From: an uncultured Shewanella sp.
GTDB lineage: Bacteria > Pseudomonadota > Gammaproteobacteria > Enterobacterales > Shewanellaceae
NCBI RefSeq assembly: GCF_947501665.1
Contig: NZ_CANMWS010000039.1
Span: forward strand, 1-38,676
Length of the DNA stretch: 38,676 nt
Reading direction: 5' to 3'
Below the pieces are notes generated by a model, which did no database searches, had not been told where the DNA came from, and saw only the letters and a list, made by a program, of their open reading frames with translations. Numbering within the stretch: position 1 is the first letter of the stretch; each line of letters opens with the position of its first letter. The position numbers were made by a program, and so were the translations under genes. Below are positions 1-6,997 of the stretch, piece by piece.

Positions 1-1
1 A

Positions 2-88
2 CGGGATGTCGCCGAACTGTCCGGGAGTGACGTTAGCACCTTCACAAGTGAAAGTCATGTATATGAAATAAGTGATTTTACTCTTTAA
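2..88 (+). CDS. Possible 3' end of an unidentified gene
   Basis: Reading from base 2, the frame is open for 28 codons and ends at a TAA at 86-88. The peptide ends VYEISDFTL and is rich in Ser, Thr and Asp, as in many exported proteins. There is too little sequence to name a family, and the open frame could be chance. The gene, if real, begins before the window. Confidence 0.3.
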   Translation, partial: RDVAELSGSDVSTFTSESHVYEISDFTL

Positions 89-163
89 TAATAGGCATTA
101 TTGTTTAATGTAACTATATTGATTATTATCAAGTTATATACAATATGCATGAGTTTAAAATAT

Positions 164-571
164 ATGAGTAAAACATATACAGGAAGTTGTTTATGTCAGG
201 CAGTTAAGTTTGACATTAACGGTGAATTCGAGCAATTTTTTCTTTGTCATTGTCAATATTGCCAAAAAGATACTGGCTCTGCCCATGCGGCTAATTTATT
301 TTCTTCAAGTGCAAGTTTGGTTTGGCGTCAAGGTCAGGGGATGATTACCACATTTCATTTACCTGGCACCAGACATGTCAAAAGCTTTTGTCATATTTGT
401 GGCTCTGCCTTGCCTAATTTACAAATGGAAGGGCAATTATTAGCCGTACCTGCTGGAAGCTTAGATGAGCCTCTTGAAGTGAAGCCAAATGCACATTTAT
501 TTGGTTCAAGCAGTGCAGCTTGGTATAAGGAGTTAGCCGAGTTACCTATCTTTAAAACATTTCCTCAGTAA
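164..571 (+). CDS. GFA/CENP-V-fold zinc protein
   Basis: A 135-residue protein of the glutathione-dependent formaldehyde-activating (GFA)/CENP-V fold. The cysteines typical of the fold are visible: Cys9-x-Cys11, Cys28-His-Cys30-x-x-Cys33, and a later CHICG motif followed by SALP. These would hold two zinc ions. Members may bind glutathione adducts, but most are uncharacterised and no substrate can be assigned here. The frame is open further upstream (ATGs at 101 and 149), but those add a hydrophobic stretch not seen in the family. The ATG at 164 puts the first Cys-x-Cys about nine residues from the start, which is usual. No clear Shine-Dalgarno sequence precedes any of these starts. It stands alone, with no formaldehyde dehydrogenase nearby. 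Confidence 0.8.
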   Translation: MSKTYTGSCLCQAVKFDINGEFEQFFLCHCQYCQKDTGSAHAANLFSSSASLVWRQGQGMITTFHLPGTRHVKSFCHICGSALPNLQMEGQLLAVPAGSLDEPLEVKPNAHLFGSSSAAWYKELAELPIFKTFPQ

Positions 572-929
572 ATGTTATTCAAGGTTAATGAGTCAATATC
601 CATTGGTAATGGCTCAGCCGATTATCTTAAACGAAGATAAAGGAATATGATTATGCTCATAAATATCACTACCTACATTCTGGTTTTGAGTATTAACAAA
701 GAAAATGCTGTTTAAAATAGAATGAGCCGTATTGATTTAGCTATAAGTAGTCTTTATGTGATTCCAGTGTTTTTGTTTTGTAAAATAAAGTCAAATTTGA
801 TAGTTAAAACAACACTTGTTAATAAATATCATATGAAGGCTAAAATCCTGCTTTAAGACAGGTCAGGACAATGTTATAACGTAGACTGTAATTCAAGCCC
901 TTTTTATTATTTTTTTGAGGAACACTGTC
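572..929. other. Intergenic region
   Basis: About 360 bases without a convincing gene; the longest frames are about 20 codons and lack ribosome sites. It holds one copy of a 23-base repeat (665-687). A weak promoter-like pair, TTGATA at 797-802 and TAATAA at 820-825 (17-base spacer), could serve the aminotransferase downstream. A GAGGAA Shine-Dalgarno lies at 917-922. Confidence 0.5.
665..687 (+). repeat. 23-base dispersed repeat, copy 1
   Basis: The core CTACCTACATTCT, preceded by ATCA and followed by GGTTTT, matches 37051-37073 at 20 of 23 positions in the same orientation. Both copies lie in non-coding DNA. It may be a trace of a mobile element, but no element can be identified. Confidence 0.4.
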
Positions 930-2123
930 ATGATATTCTCCCTGGTTGAACGCGCTGCGGCGGATCCGATTTTAGGCTTAACGGATGCTTTTAAAGCTGA
1001 TAAGCGCGCGAATAAAGTCAACCTTGGGGTGGGGATCTACAAGGATGAATCAGGTCAGACGCCCATTTTGAAATCTGTAAAAGCTGCCGAAGCAAAATTA
1101 CTGGCTGAAGAAAGCAGTAAAAGCTATTTAGGCATGGAAGGGGTACTGGCTTATAACAAAGCTGTGCAAGGCCTCTTATTTGGCGAAAATCATAATGTCA
1201 TTCAACATAATCGTGTGTTCACAGCGCAAGCGCCAGGTGGAACAGGCTCGTTACGCGTAGCAGCAGAATTTGTTATGCGTCATACAAGTTCAAGAACGAT
1301 TTGGGTGAGTAATCCGACTTGGGCAAATCATCAAAATATATTTGGCTCTGCAGGACTTGAGGTAAAGCAATATCGCTATTATAAAGCGGAGAGTCATGGT
1401 TTAGATTTTGAGGCGATGCTAAGCGATTTAGCTGCTGCAAATGCCGGAGATTTAGTGTTATTGCATGGATGTTGTCATAATCCCACTGGCATTGATTTAA
1501 ACTCAATGCAATGGCAGCAGGTAGCTGATCTTTGCTTAGAAAAAGCATTAGTTCCTTTATTTGATTTCGCTTATCAAGGGTTTGGTGAAGGTGTCGATGA
1601 AGATGCGCAAGGGTTAAGACTGGTGGCGAATACAGTACCTGAATTAATGGTGGCGAATTCTTTTTCTAAAAACTTTGGTCTTTACAATGAACGTATTGGT
1701 GCGATTACCGTTGTGGGCAATAATGAAACACAAGCATCAAACAGTTTCAGTCAAATAAAAAGCACTATTCGAGCCCTTTATTCCAATCCACCAGCTCATG
1801 GCGGATTAATAGTCAGTACCATATTGGCCGATAATGAATTAAAGGCCTTATGGCTATCAGAGCTTCAAGAAATGCGTGAGCGCATTGCACAAATGCGAGC
1901 ACTGTTTGTTCAGTCATTGAAAGACTATGGGGTAACCCAAGACTTTAGTTTTATTTCAGAGCAAAATGGTATGTTTAGCTTTTCAGGTTTGAGCAAAACA
2001 CAAGTTGGGCGCTTACGTGATGAGTTTGGTGTGTATATTGTCGGCTCAGGCCGGATCAGTGTGGCTGGAATGACTAAAACCAATATGCCTGTGATCTGTA
2101 AAGCGATTGCTGCCGTTTTATAA
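930..2123 (+). CDS. aspC: Aspartate/aromatic aminotransferase (AspC-like)
   Basis: A 397-residue class I, fold-type I PLP aminotransferase that transfers the amino group between aspartate (or aromatic amino acids) and 2-oxoglutarate in the cytoplasm. The PLP lysine is Lys247 in NSFSKNFGLYNERIG, the cofactor-contacting HGCCHNPTG motif is present, and the substrate-carboxylate arginine lies in GSGRISVAGM near the C-terminus. Length matches E. coli AspC (396) and TyrB (397). The active-site segment LFDFAYQGF...EDAQGLR is closer to AspC than to TyrB, but specificity cannot be decided from sequence alone. A TTG start at 915 is possible, but the ATG at 930 has GAGGAA seven bases upstream and fits the family N-terminus. 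A bidirectional terminator follows. Confidence 0.9.
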   Translation: MIFSLVERAAADPILGLTDAFKADKRANKVNLGVGIYKDESGQTPILKSVKAAEAKLLAEESSKSYLGMEGVLAYNKAVQGLLFGENHNVIQHNRVFTAQAPGGTGSLRVAAEFVMRHTSSRTIWVSNPTWANHQNIFGSAGLEVKQYRYYKAESHGLDFEAMLSDLAAANAGDLVLLHGCCHNPTGIDLNSMQWQQVADLCLEKALVPLFDFAYQGFGEGVDEDAQGLRLVANTVPELMVANSFSKNFGLYNERIGAITVVGNNETQASNSFSQIKSTIRALYSNPPAHGGLIVSTILADNELKALWLSELQEMRERIAQMRALFVQSLKDYGVTQDFSFISEQNGMFSFSGLSKTQVGRLRDEFGVYIVGSGRISVAGMTKTNMPVICKAIAAVL

Positions 2124-2134
2124 GCGTTAATTAT

Positions 2135-2166
2135 AAAAAAACCAGTCAGTGTTGACTGGTTTTTTT
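2135..2166. terminator. Bidirectional Rho-independent terminator
   Basis: A perfect 8-bp stem (ACCAGTCA at 2141-2148, TGACTGGT at 2153-2160) with a 4-base loop. Six As precede it and six Ts follow it. It lies between the convergent aminotransferase gene and efp and should stop transcription from both sides. Confidence 0.9.
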
Positions 2167-2217
2167 ATGTATTTTGATAGCTTTCACATTATAAAGTAAA
2201 AAAGCAACATTTAGTTA

Positions 2218-2781
2218 TTAAACACGCTTTTTGAATTCGCCTGTGCGACTATCGATTTCAATTTTATCTCCGGTTTTCACGAAGTCAGCCACACTCAATG
2301 TGTACTCGGTACCTAATAATGTTGCTGGTTTCATGACTTTACCTGAGGTATCACCACGGGCAGAAGGCTCTGTGTAACCCACTTCGCGAACAATGGTCGT
2401 AGGCAGTTCAACAGAAATCGCTTTACCTTCATAAAAGGTGACTTGGCAAACATCTTCCATTCCATCAACAATGTAATGGATCACATCACCTAAATTTTCA
2501 GCTTCTACGTCATATTGGTTAAATTCTTCATCCATAAAAACATACATAGGATCGGCAAAATAAGAATAAGTACAATCGATACGATCCAGCAGAATCGCTT
2601 CTAATTTATCATCGGCTTTAAAGACAGTTTCAGTGCCTGAGCCAGACAGTAAATTTTTAAGCTTCATTTTGACGACAGCAGAACTACGTCCCGATTTGCT
2701 GAATTCCGATTTAAGCACAACCATGGGATCGTTTCCGACCATAATGACATTACCGACACGGGTTTCCTGAGCTGTTTTCAT
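2218..2781 (-). CDS. efp: Elongation factor P
   Basis: A 187-residue EF-P, the cytoplasmic factor that enters the ribosomal E site and relieves stalling at polyproline stretches. The three-domain length is standard. The tip of the domain I loop reads EFSKSGRSS, and the residue at position 32 is arginine rather than the lysine that EpmA modifies in E. coli. Arg32 is the site that EarP rhamnosylates in Shewanella, Pseudomonas and Neisseria, and earP lies 45 bases upstream on the same strand, so the modification type is well supported. Transcription probably ends at the shared terminator near 2150. Confidence 0.97.
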   Translation of the reverse strand: MKTAQETRVGNVIMVGNDPMVVLKSEFSKSGRSSAVVKMKLKNLLSGSGTETVFKADDKLEAILLDRIDCTYSYFADPMYVFMDEEFNQYDVEAENLGDVIHYIVDGMEDVCQVTFYEGKAISVELPTTIVREVGYTEPSARGDTSGKVMKPATLLGTEYTLSVADFVKTGDKIEIDSRTGEFKKRV

Positions 2782-2826
2782 TATGTTTATTCCTGTATTT
2801 ACGAATATTTTCTCTAGGCAGTGATA

Positions 2827-4005
2827 TTAGCTTTTTTTAACAAAGTTCACTAGTCTTGTGGCGAGATCGCTTTCATTTAATGCCTGTTTTGGCCATTTTT
2901 TCGCATGTTTTTCGAGCACTTGATGATGTTGAATAAATGACACCCAAGCATCGACAGATGCTTGGGTGTTTCCTTGATTAAAGGTAAGGCAAAGGGACTG
3001 CCAAGATTGAGCGGCATTGTGTGGCAATGAGGCACAATAATGCGTCATAAAAGCCGATAATTTATCGATATGCGCGTTTTCTTCTTGAGGGTAGATATGC
3101 CAGATAAACGGTTTTTTTGCCCATTGGGCGCGTAAAAATGAGTCTTCCCCTCGTACAATATTGATATCACAATACCACAGTAGCTTATCAAATTCTTCTT
3201 GTGTCGTCATAGGTAAAACATGCACATGAAGGTTATTGGCTTGATAGCTATGACCGATAATAAACTCTGCTTCATCTGCATTGAGGATCCACTGAAGACT
3301 TTCTAGGCTTTTTCCATAGGGGACGAATAAATGCGTCGGTTCTGTACTTTGTTGCCAGTAATGGCTGAGTGCTGTTAATGCTGGGCTGGGATAACTAAAG
3401 ACACTAATGTATGTGGCGTTAACTTCTTTATGAGTAAGCTGTGTAAAGCCTAAATGGGTTAGCCAATGATGTTGGGCATGAGCATCATTGAGCCACATGG
3501 TTTGCTGTTTGAAAAGCTCATGTTCGCAGATTAGACCACCACTTTTGCTGCTAAAACCGGGGAAAAAAAAGTAGCGTTGTTGGCCATCACTGAGTAATGA
3601 AGCCAGTCCATGACAATCATCAATCCAAGACTCTGCGGTTAAATAATCGAGGTTTATCCAAACCGGTGGCTGAGTAAGAGTATGACGGTGACGAATAAGG
3701 CTCTCTGGTAATTCACAGGCAAAGGCTTCAATGAGCACTTGACCTGGTCGCCAAGTTTTTACGAAGGGGCTTTGCCAATGTTCTATAGTGATCCCTTGAT
3801 GATGTTGCGTGGTCAGATTGGGATCCAGAGAAGGTAAAATACACTGGAAACTGTCAAGGCAGTCAACCCAGAGGGTGACTTGAATATTAAAATCATCGGA
3901 TAGCTGTTTTGCAAGCCGCCAAGTGACACCGATATCTCCGAAATTATCGATAACGGTACAAAAAATATCCCAGTGAGAAAATGAATGAGTGAAGGAACGT
4001 ATCAT
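2827..4005 (-). CDS. earP: EF-P arginine rhamnosyltransferase EarP
   Basis: A 392-residue protein of the former DUF2331 family. It transfers rhamnose from dTDP-L-rhamnose to Arg32 of EF-P. The N-terminal motif WDIFCTVIDNFGDIGVTWRL carries the conserved aspartate needed for catalysis. The nucleotide-sugar site reads NIVRGEDSFLRAQWA, followed by KPFIWHIYPQEE. Both are EarP signatures. The protein has the two-Rossmann-domain length expected of a GT-B enzyme. It lies directly upstream of efp, as in other genomes with this modification. The dTDP-rhamnose synthesis genes (rmlABCD) are not in this window. Confidence 0.96.
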   Translation of the reverse strand: MIRSFTHSFSHWDIFCTVIDNFGDIGVTWRLAKQLSDDFNIQVTLWVDCLDSFQCILPSLDPNLTTQHHQGITIEHWQSPFVKTWRPGQVLIEAFACELPESLIRHRHTLTQPPVWINLDYLTAESWIDDCHGLASLLSDGQQRYFFFPGFSSKSGGLICEHELFKQQTMWLNDAHAQHHWLTHLGFTQLTHKEVNATYISVFSYPSPALTALSHYWQQSTEPTHLFVPYGKSLESLQWILNADEAEFIIGHSYQANNLHVHVLPMTTQEEFDKLLWYCDINIVRGEDSFLRAQWAKKPFIWHIYPQEENAHIDKLSAFMTHYCASLPHNAAQSWQSLCLTFNQGNTQASVDAWVSFIQHHQVLEKHAKKWPKQALNESDLATRLVNFVKKS

Positions 4006-4025
4006 GTGCGGGGGTCGCTAAGATG

Positions 4026-4048
4026 AAAAAGCGGCAATAAGCCGCTTT
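4026..4048 (-). terminator. Terminator of fldA
   Basis: On the minus strand an 8-bp stem AAAGCGGC/GCCGCTTT with a 5-base loop is followed by Ts. It sits about 50 bases after the fldA stop and just before earP, so it separates fldA from earP-efp. Confidence 0.8.
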
Positions 4049-4099
4049 AAAAGTATAATGGATTTGAAGCTAATGCGAACAGAGTGCACTTATTTAGGA

Positions 4100-4627
4100 T
4101 TAATCTTCAAGCTCAGCTAAGCACATTTCTTCATAAACTTGCTTAACCCACTGATCAACACGTTCTTCTGTGAGTTCGGGCTGACGATCTTCATCGATAC
4201 CTAGGCCGACAAAATGCTTGTCATCAGCCATGCCTTTTGATGCTTCAAAATCATAGCTTTCGCTTGGCCAGTGTCCTATAACAATACCGCCACGGCTTTC
4301 TACTATTTCATTGACCATGCCCATGGCATCTAAGAAATATTCGGCATAATCTTCTTGATCGCCACAACCAAAAATAGCAATTAATTTATCTTGAAAATCA
4401 ATTTGCTCTAATTCTGGAAAGAAATCATCCCAATCACACTGGGCTTCACCATAATACCAAGTTGGGATCCCAAACATTAACAGATCATATTCGGCGATCT
4501 GTTCTTTAGTGCTTTTGGCAATATCTTTCACGTCCACCATTTTTTTACCCAGTTTTTTCTGGATCATCTTGGCGATGGCTTCGGTATTACCTGTATCAGA
4601 TCCGAAAAAAAGACCTACTGTTGCCAT
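4100..4627 (-). CDS. fldA: Flavodoxin I
   Basis: A 175-residue long-chain flavodoxin, a soluble FMN electron carrier that can replace ferredoxin under iron limitation. The phosphate-binding loop is GLFFGSDTGNTEAIAK at the N-terminus. The FMN-stacking regions PTWYYGEAQCDWDDF and GCGDQEDYAEYFLDAMG are typical, and E. coli FldA has 176 residues. The frame is open to an ATG at 4642, but the ATG at 4627 has AAAGGA six bases upstream and gives the family N-terminus MATVGLFF. In many gammaproteobacteria fldA is followed by fur. Here a terminator and then earP follow, so Fur is encoded elsewhere. Confidence 0.96.
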   Translation of the reverse strand: MATVGLFFGSDTGNTEAIAKMIQKKLGKKMVDVKDIAKSTKEQIAEYDLLMFGIPTWYYGEAQCDWDDFFPELEQIDFQDKLIAIFGCGDQEDYAEYFLDAMGMVNEIVESRGGIVIGHWPSESYDFEASKGMADDKHFVGLGIDEDRQPELTEERVDQWVKQVYEEMCLAELED

Positions 4628-4680
4628 TGTTGTTCCTTTCATTTTCAGTGCATGTTTGTTGATGCGTCATTCAAGAGGGA

Positions 4681-4953
4681 TTAATCGTTCAAATGCTTAT
4701 GCAGTATAGACTCGATTAATTGGCTGCGGCTCATATTACTGGCCATGGCTTGTTCATTCAAGGCATTATACACATCTTGTGAGATCTTTAATTCAATGCG
4801 CTTTAAGCCTTTTTCTTTATCCCGCAAAATTTGATTGCGCTTGTTCATTTTAAGTTGTTGATCTCGCGGCAGTGGATTACTGCGAGGTCGGCCACGACGT
4901 TTTTCAGTGGCAAATAAGTCTATCGTGGTTCTATCAAAGGTTTCTTTAGCCAT
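4681..4953 (-). CDS. ybfE: YbfE family small regulator-like protein
   Basis: A 90-residue homologue of E. coli YbfE, annotated there as LexA-regulated. The N-terminus MAKETFDRTTIDLFA, the basic GRPRSNPLPRDQQLKMNKRN segment and the C-terminal LKRIELKISQDVYNALNEQA...SRSQLIESIL agree with the family. The C-terminal half looks like a ribbon-helix-helix fold, so DNA binding is likely, but no target is known. The open frame extends to 5049; the ATG at 4953 matches the family N-terminus and is preceded by AAAGG. I found no CTGT-N8-ACAG LexA box close upstream. It lies between fldA and the DUF2788 gene, 11 bases after the latter. Confidence 0.92.
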   Translation of the reverse strand: MAKETFDRTTIDLFATEKRRGRPRSNPLPRDQQLKMNKRNQILRDKEKGLKRIELKISQDVYNALNEQAMASNMSRSQLIESILHKHLND

Positions 4954-4964
4954 TGGATGAGCCT

Positions 4965-5186
4965 TTAACCTATGCCAGTGGTTTCCCAAGTCATTTGTAT
5001 GATGCCTTTTGCAATGAAGCCAGAGCAGCCTAGGAACAAAACTAACCATACGATATATTGGCCAAATTTCGGTACTTTACCTTGTTTAAGTACATCATGT
5101 ATCGCCATGCCGATAAAGAAGAAAATAGAAGCAAAAAACAAATTTAATCCAAGTGCTTCAATTTGTTCCATATACTGCATTAGCAT
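4965..5186 (-). CDS. Small membrane protein, DUF2788 family
   Basis: A 73-residue inner-membrane protein with two hydrophobic helices, at about residues 13-32 and 43-62, joined by the conserved segment HDVLKQGKVPKFGQYIVW. It matches my recollection of DUF2788, a family of unknown function common in Shewanella and Pseudomonas near ybfE/fldA. Starts at residues 1, 3 or 6 are all possible; the first ATG is used because GGGA lies about ten bases upstream. It probably shares a transcript with ybfE. Confidence 0.8.
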   Translation of the reverse strand: MLMQYMEQIEALGLNLFFASIFFFIGMAIHDVLKQGKVPKFGQYIVWLVLFLGCSGFIAKGIIQMTWETTGIG

Positions 5187-5276
5187 GTGACAGTTCCCAA
5201 TAAGGTAAAAAGAGCGCGAAATATAGCATATAAAAACACGTGCTGCTAGGTTGTTTGTATAGACTTGTGAGCTAAA

Positions 5277-6044
5277 TCAGTTAGCTTGCTTATCGAGGAA
5301 GTCTTTGACCAGTCGATTAAAAAGGCTTGGTTTTTGTGCATGTAGCCAATGACCTGCCTCTAGAATGGTTCTGGCTTCAATTGCTGGAAATTGACGAATA
5401 ATATCTTGAGTGTACTCTTTTTTTACATAATCAGACTTTTCTCCACGTATGCATAAGCTTGGCCCAGTATAGCTTTTATCTTGATAGGGCCAACCAATGA
5501 TATTGGCGTAGGACAGTCTCAGTTGTTTCACATCCATTTTCCAAACAAATTGGTTTGCTTGGCGAATAAGACTTTTTAATAAAAATAAAGCCGTATGTTC
5601 ATCGATACCCTTGTTCATCAAGTAAGCTTGGGCTTCGCGCCTATCTTTGATTTGCGCTAAGGGTAAGGATAATATCGTGTCTAATACCTGTTGCGTGTTG
5701 GATGTGGAATAGGCAATAGGGGCGATATCGGCAATGACGACACTTTTAATACGAGTAGGGTGGTCTAATGCCATGGCCATTGCAATTTTGCCTCCCATTG
5801 AATGGCCAACAAGATGAGCTTGGTCAATTCCTTCATCGTTTAATAACGTGATGACTTTGTCAGCGAGAAGAGGGTAGTTCATGGCGACACCGTGTTCACT
5901 TTTACCATGATTAGGCACATCAAGACGGATAACGCGGTAATGGGGCTCAAGGGTTTTGGCTAATGCTTTTAAATTATCAAGATCGCCAAATAAGCCATGG
6001 ATCAACACGACGACAGGGCCCTGTGAGCTGGAAATAAAATGCAT
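5277..6044 (-). CDS. ybfF: Alpha/beta-hydrolase esterase YbfF
   Basis: A 255-residue cytoplasmic alpha/beta hydrolase. The oxyanion-hole region is LIHGLFGDLDNLKALA, the nucleophile elbow is GHSMGG with Ser82, and the catalytic histidine is probably in EAGHWLHAQKP near the C-terminus. DVPNHGKSEHG...MNYPLLADKV is characteristic of YbfF, which has esterase activity on short acyl esters and acyl-CoA-like substrates in E. coli. The cellular role is unclear. It is transcribed divergently from seqA, as in enterobacteria, which supports the assignment. Confidence 0.92.
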   Translation of the reverse strand: MHFISSSQGPVVVLIHGLFGDLDNLKALAKTLEPHYRVIRLDVPNHGKSEHGVAMNYPLLADKVITLLNDEGIDQAHLVGHSMGGKIAMAMALDHPTRIKSVVIADIAPIAYSTSNTQQVLDTILSLPLAQIKDRREAQAYLMNKGIDEHTALFLLKSLIRQANQFVWKMDVKQLRLSYANIIGWPYQDKSYTGPSLCIRGEKSDYVKKEYTQDIIRQFPAIEARTILEAGHWLHAQKPSLFNRLVKDFLDKQAN

Positions 6045-6259
6045 TTTGTTACCTGAAAATCAATTGAAAGCAAAAAGAGAGCTTCAGTGTGCCTGTCGGT
6101 TTCCCTGTTGACAAGTATCGTTCTAAATAGCGGGACTGATTTGGTTGTTTTTCAATCGATTGAGAGCGGCTAAAGGGTGTGTTTGGTGATAATCAATACA
6201 AAATTGATTTATTGATGCTTTATCAAGAGCCTAAACCCCGTTACACTGGAGGCATATTT

Positions 6260-6293
6260 GATCTGATCATGGTAAAAAATTGGATGCCAGATC
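6260..6293. promoter_or_regulatory. GATC cluster upstream of seqA
   Basis: Three GATC sites lie within 34 bases, at 6260, 6265 and 6290. Two more sit inside the start of seqA at 6386 and 6407, 21 bases apart. GATCATG at 6265 is repeated directly at 6290. SeqA binds pairs of hemimethylated GATC sites about two or three helical turns apart, so this could be an autoregulatory site. Function is inferred from spacing only. Confidence 0.35.
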
Positions 6294-6326
6294 ATGTCAT
6301 AATTTAGCTTAAGGAAGATTAAGATA

Positions 6327-6899
6327 ATGAAATATATCGAGATTGATGAAGAACTTTACCGTCATATAGCCGGTAAAACTGAGAGGATCGGTGAGAGTGC
6401 TTCTGAGATCCTACGCCGATTACTTGGATTAAGTCTTGATAATACTTCGGTAGCAGCGCAATCATTGGCCCCTAAAACTGTCAGCCAACCCAGTAAGGAA
6501 AGCACTGAATCGCTTCAGCCTCTCCCACAAGTCATTGTGCCTTCGAGAGCCATTTCTTCGATTAAAGATTTTGCCAAGCATATCGATAAGCAGGCATTGG
6601 CAGAGCAAAAGGGGGCCGTCGGACGGTTTCTTTTTCTGTTAGAAACCTTGTATCAACTTTCACCTGAGCAATTTGGCCAAGTATTACAGGTGCAAGGGCG
6701 TGGACGTTTGTACTTTGCGACCTCAAAAGAAGCCTTATTGGAGTCAAGCAAAACGGCCAATCCAAAAGAAATAGGGCAAAGTGGTTATTGGGTGACCAGC
6801 AATAACAATACTGCTAAGAAGCGAACGATCTTAACTGAAGTGTTAGAACAGTTTAATATTGATGAAACTGAAGCTATACAGGTAATTGATAGCATTTAG
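6327..6899 (+). CDS. seqA: Replication initiation regulator SeqA
   Basis: A 190-residue SeqA, which binds hemimethylated GATC, sequesters oriC and the dnaA promoter after replication, and organises new DNA. The N-terminal oligomerisation motif MKYIEIDEELYRHIAGKT...GESASEILRRLLGL is nearly canonical. The C-terminal DNA-binding domain includes GAVGRFLFLLETLYQLSPEQF, GRGRLYFATS, SGYWVTSNNNT and KRTILTEVL. The linker (about residues 40-75) is longer and more Ser/Pro-rich than in E. coli (181 residues). A strong AAGGAAGA Shine-Dalgarno precedes the ATG. Its presence implies Dam methylation. pgm follows 98 bases later, as in enterobacteria. Confidence 0.96.
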   Translation: MKYIEIDEELYRHIAGKTERIGESASEILRRLLGLSLDNTSVAAQSLAPKTVSQPSKESTESLQPLPQVIVPSRAISSIKDFAKHIDKQALAEQKGAVGRFLFLLETLYQLSPEQFGQVLQVQGRGRLYFATSKEALLESSKTANPKEIGQSGYWVTSNNNTAKKRTILTEVLEQFNIDETEAIQVIDSI

Positions 6900-6997
6900 T
6901 TTTTATATGTTTAAATGCCCACTCATTGGCTAAGCCGTTACCCCTGTTTCGGCTTAGATTTTGGGCATCGTTATTTAATGGTTTAAAGGAGCGAACT

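Noticed and set aside
4954..5049. N-terminal extension of YbfE to 5049
   Set aside because: The extra 32 residues overlap the DUF2788 gene, are unlike the family and have no ribosome site; the ATG at 4953 matches the known N-terminus.
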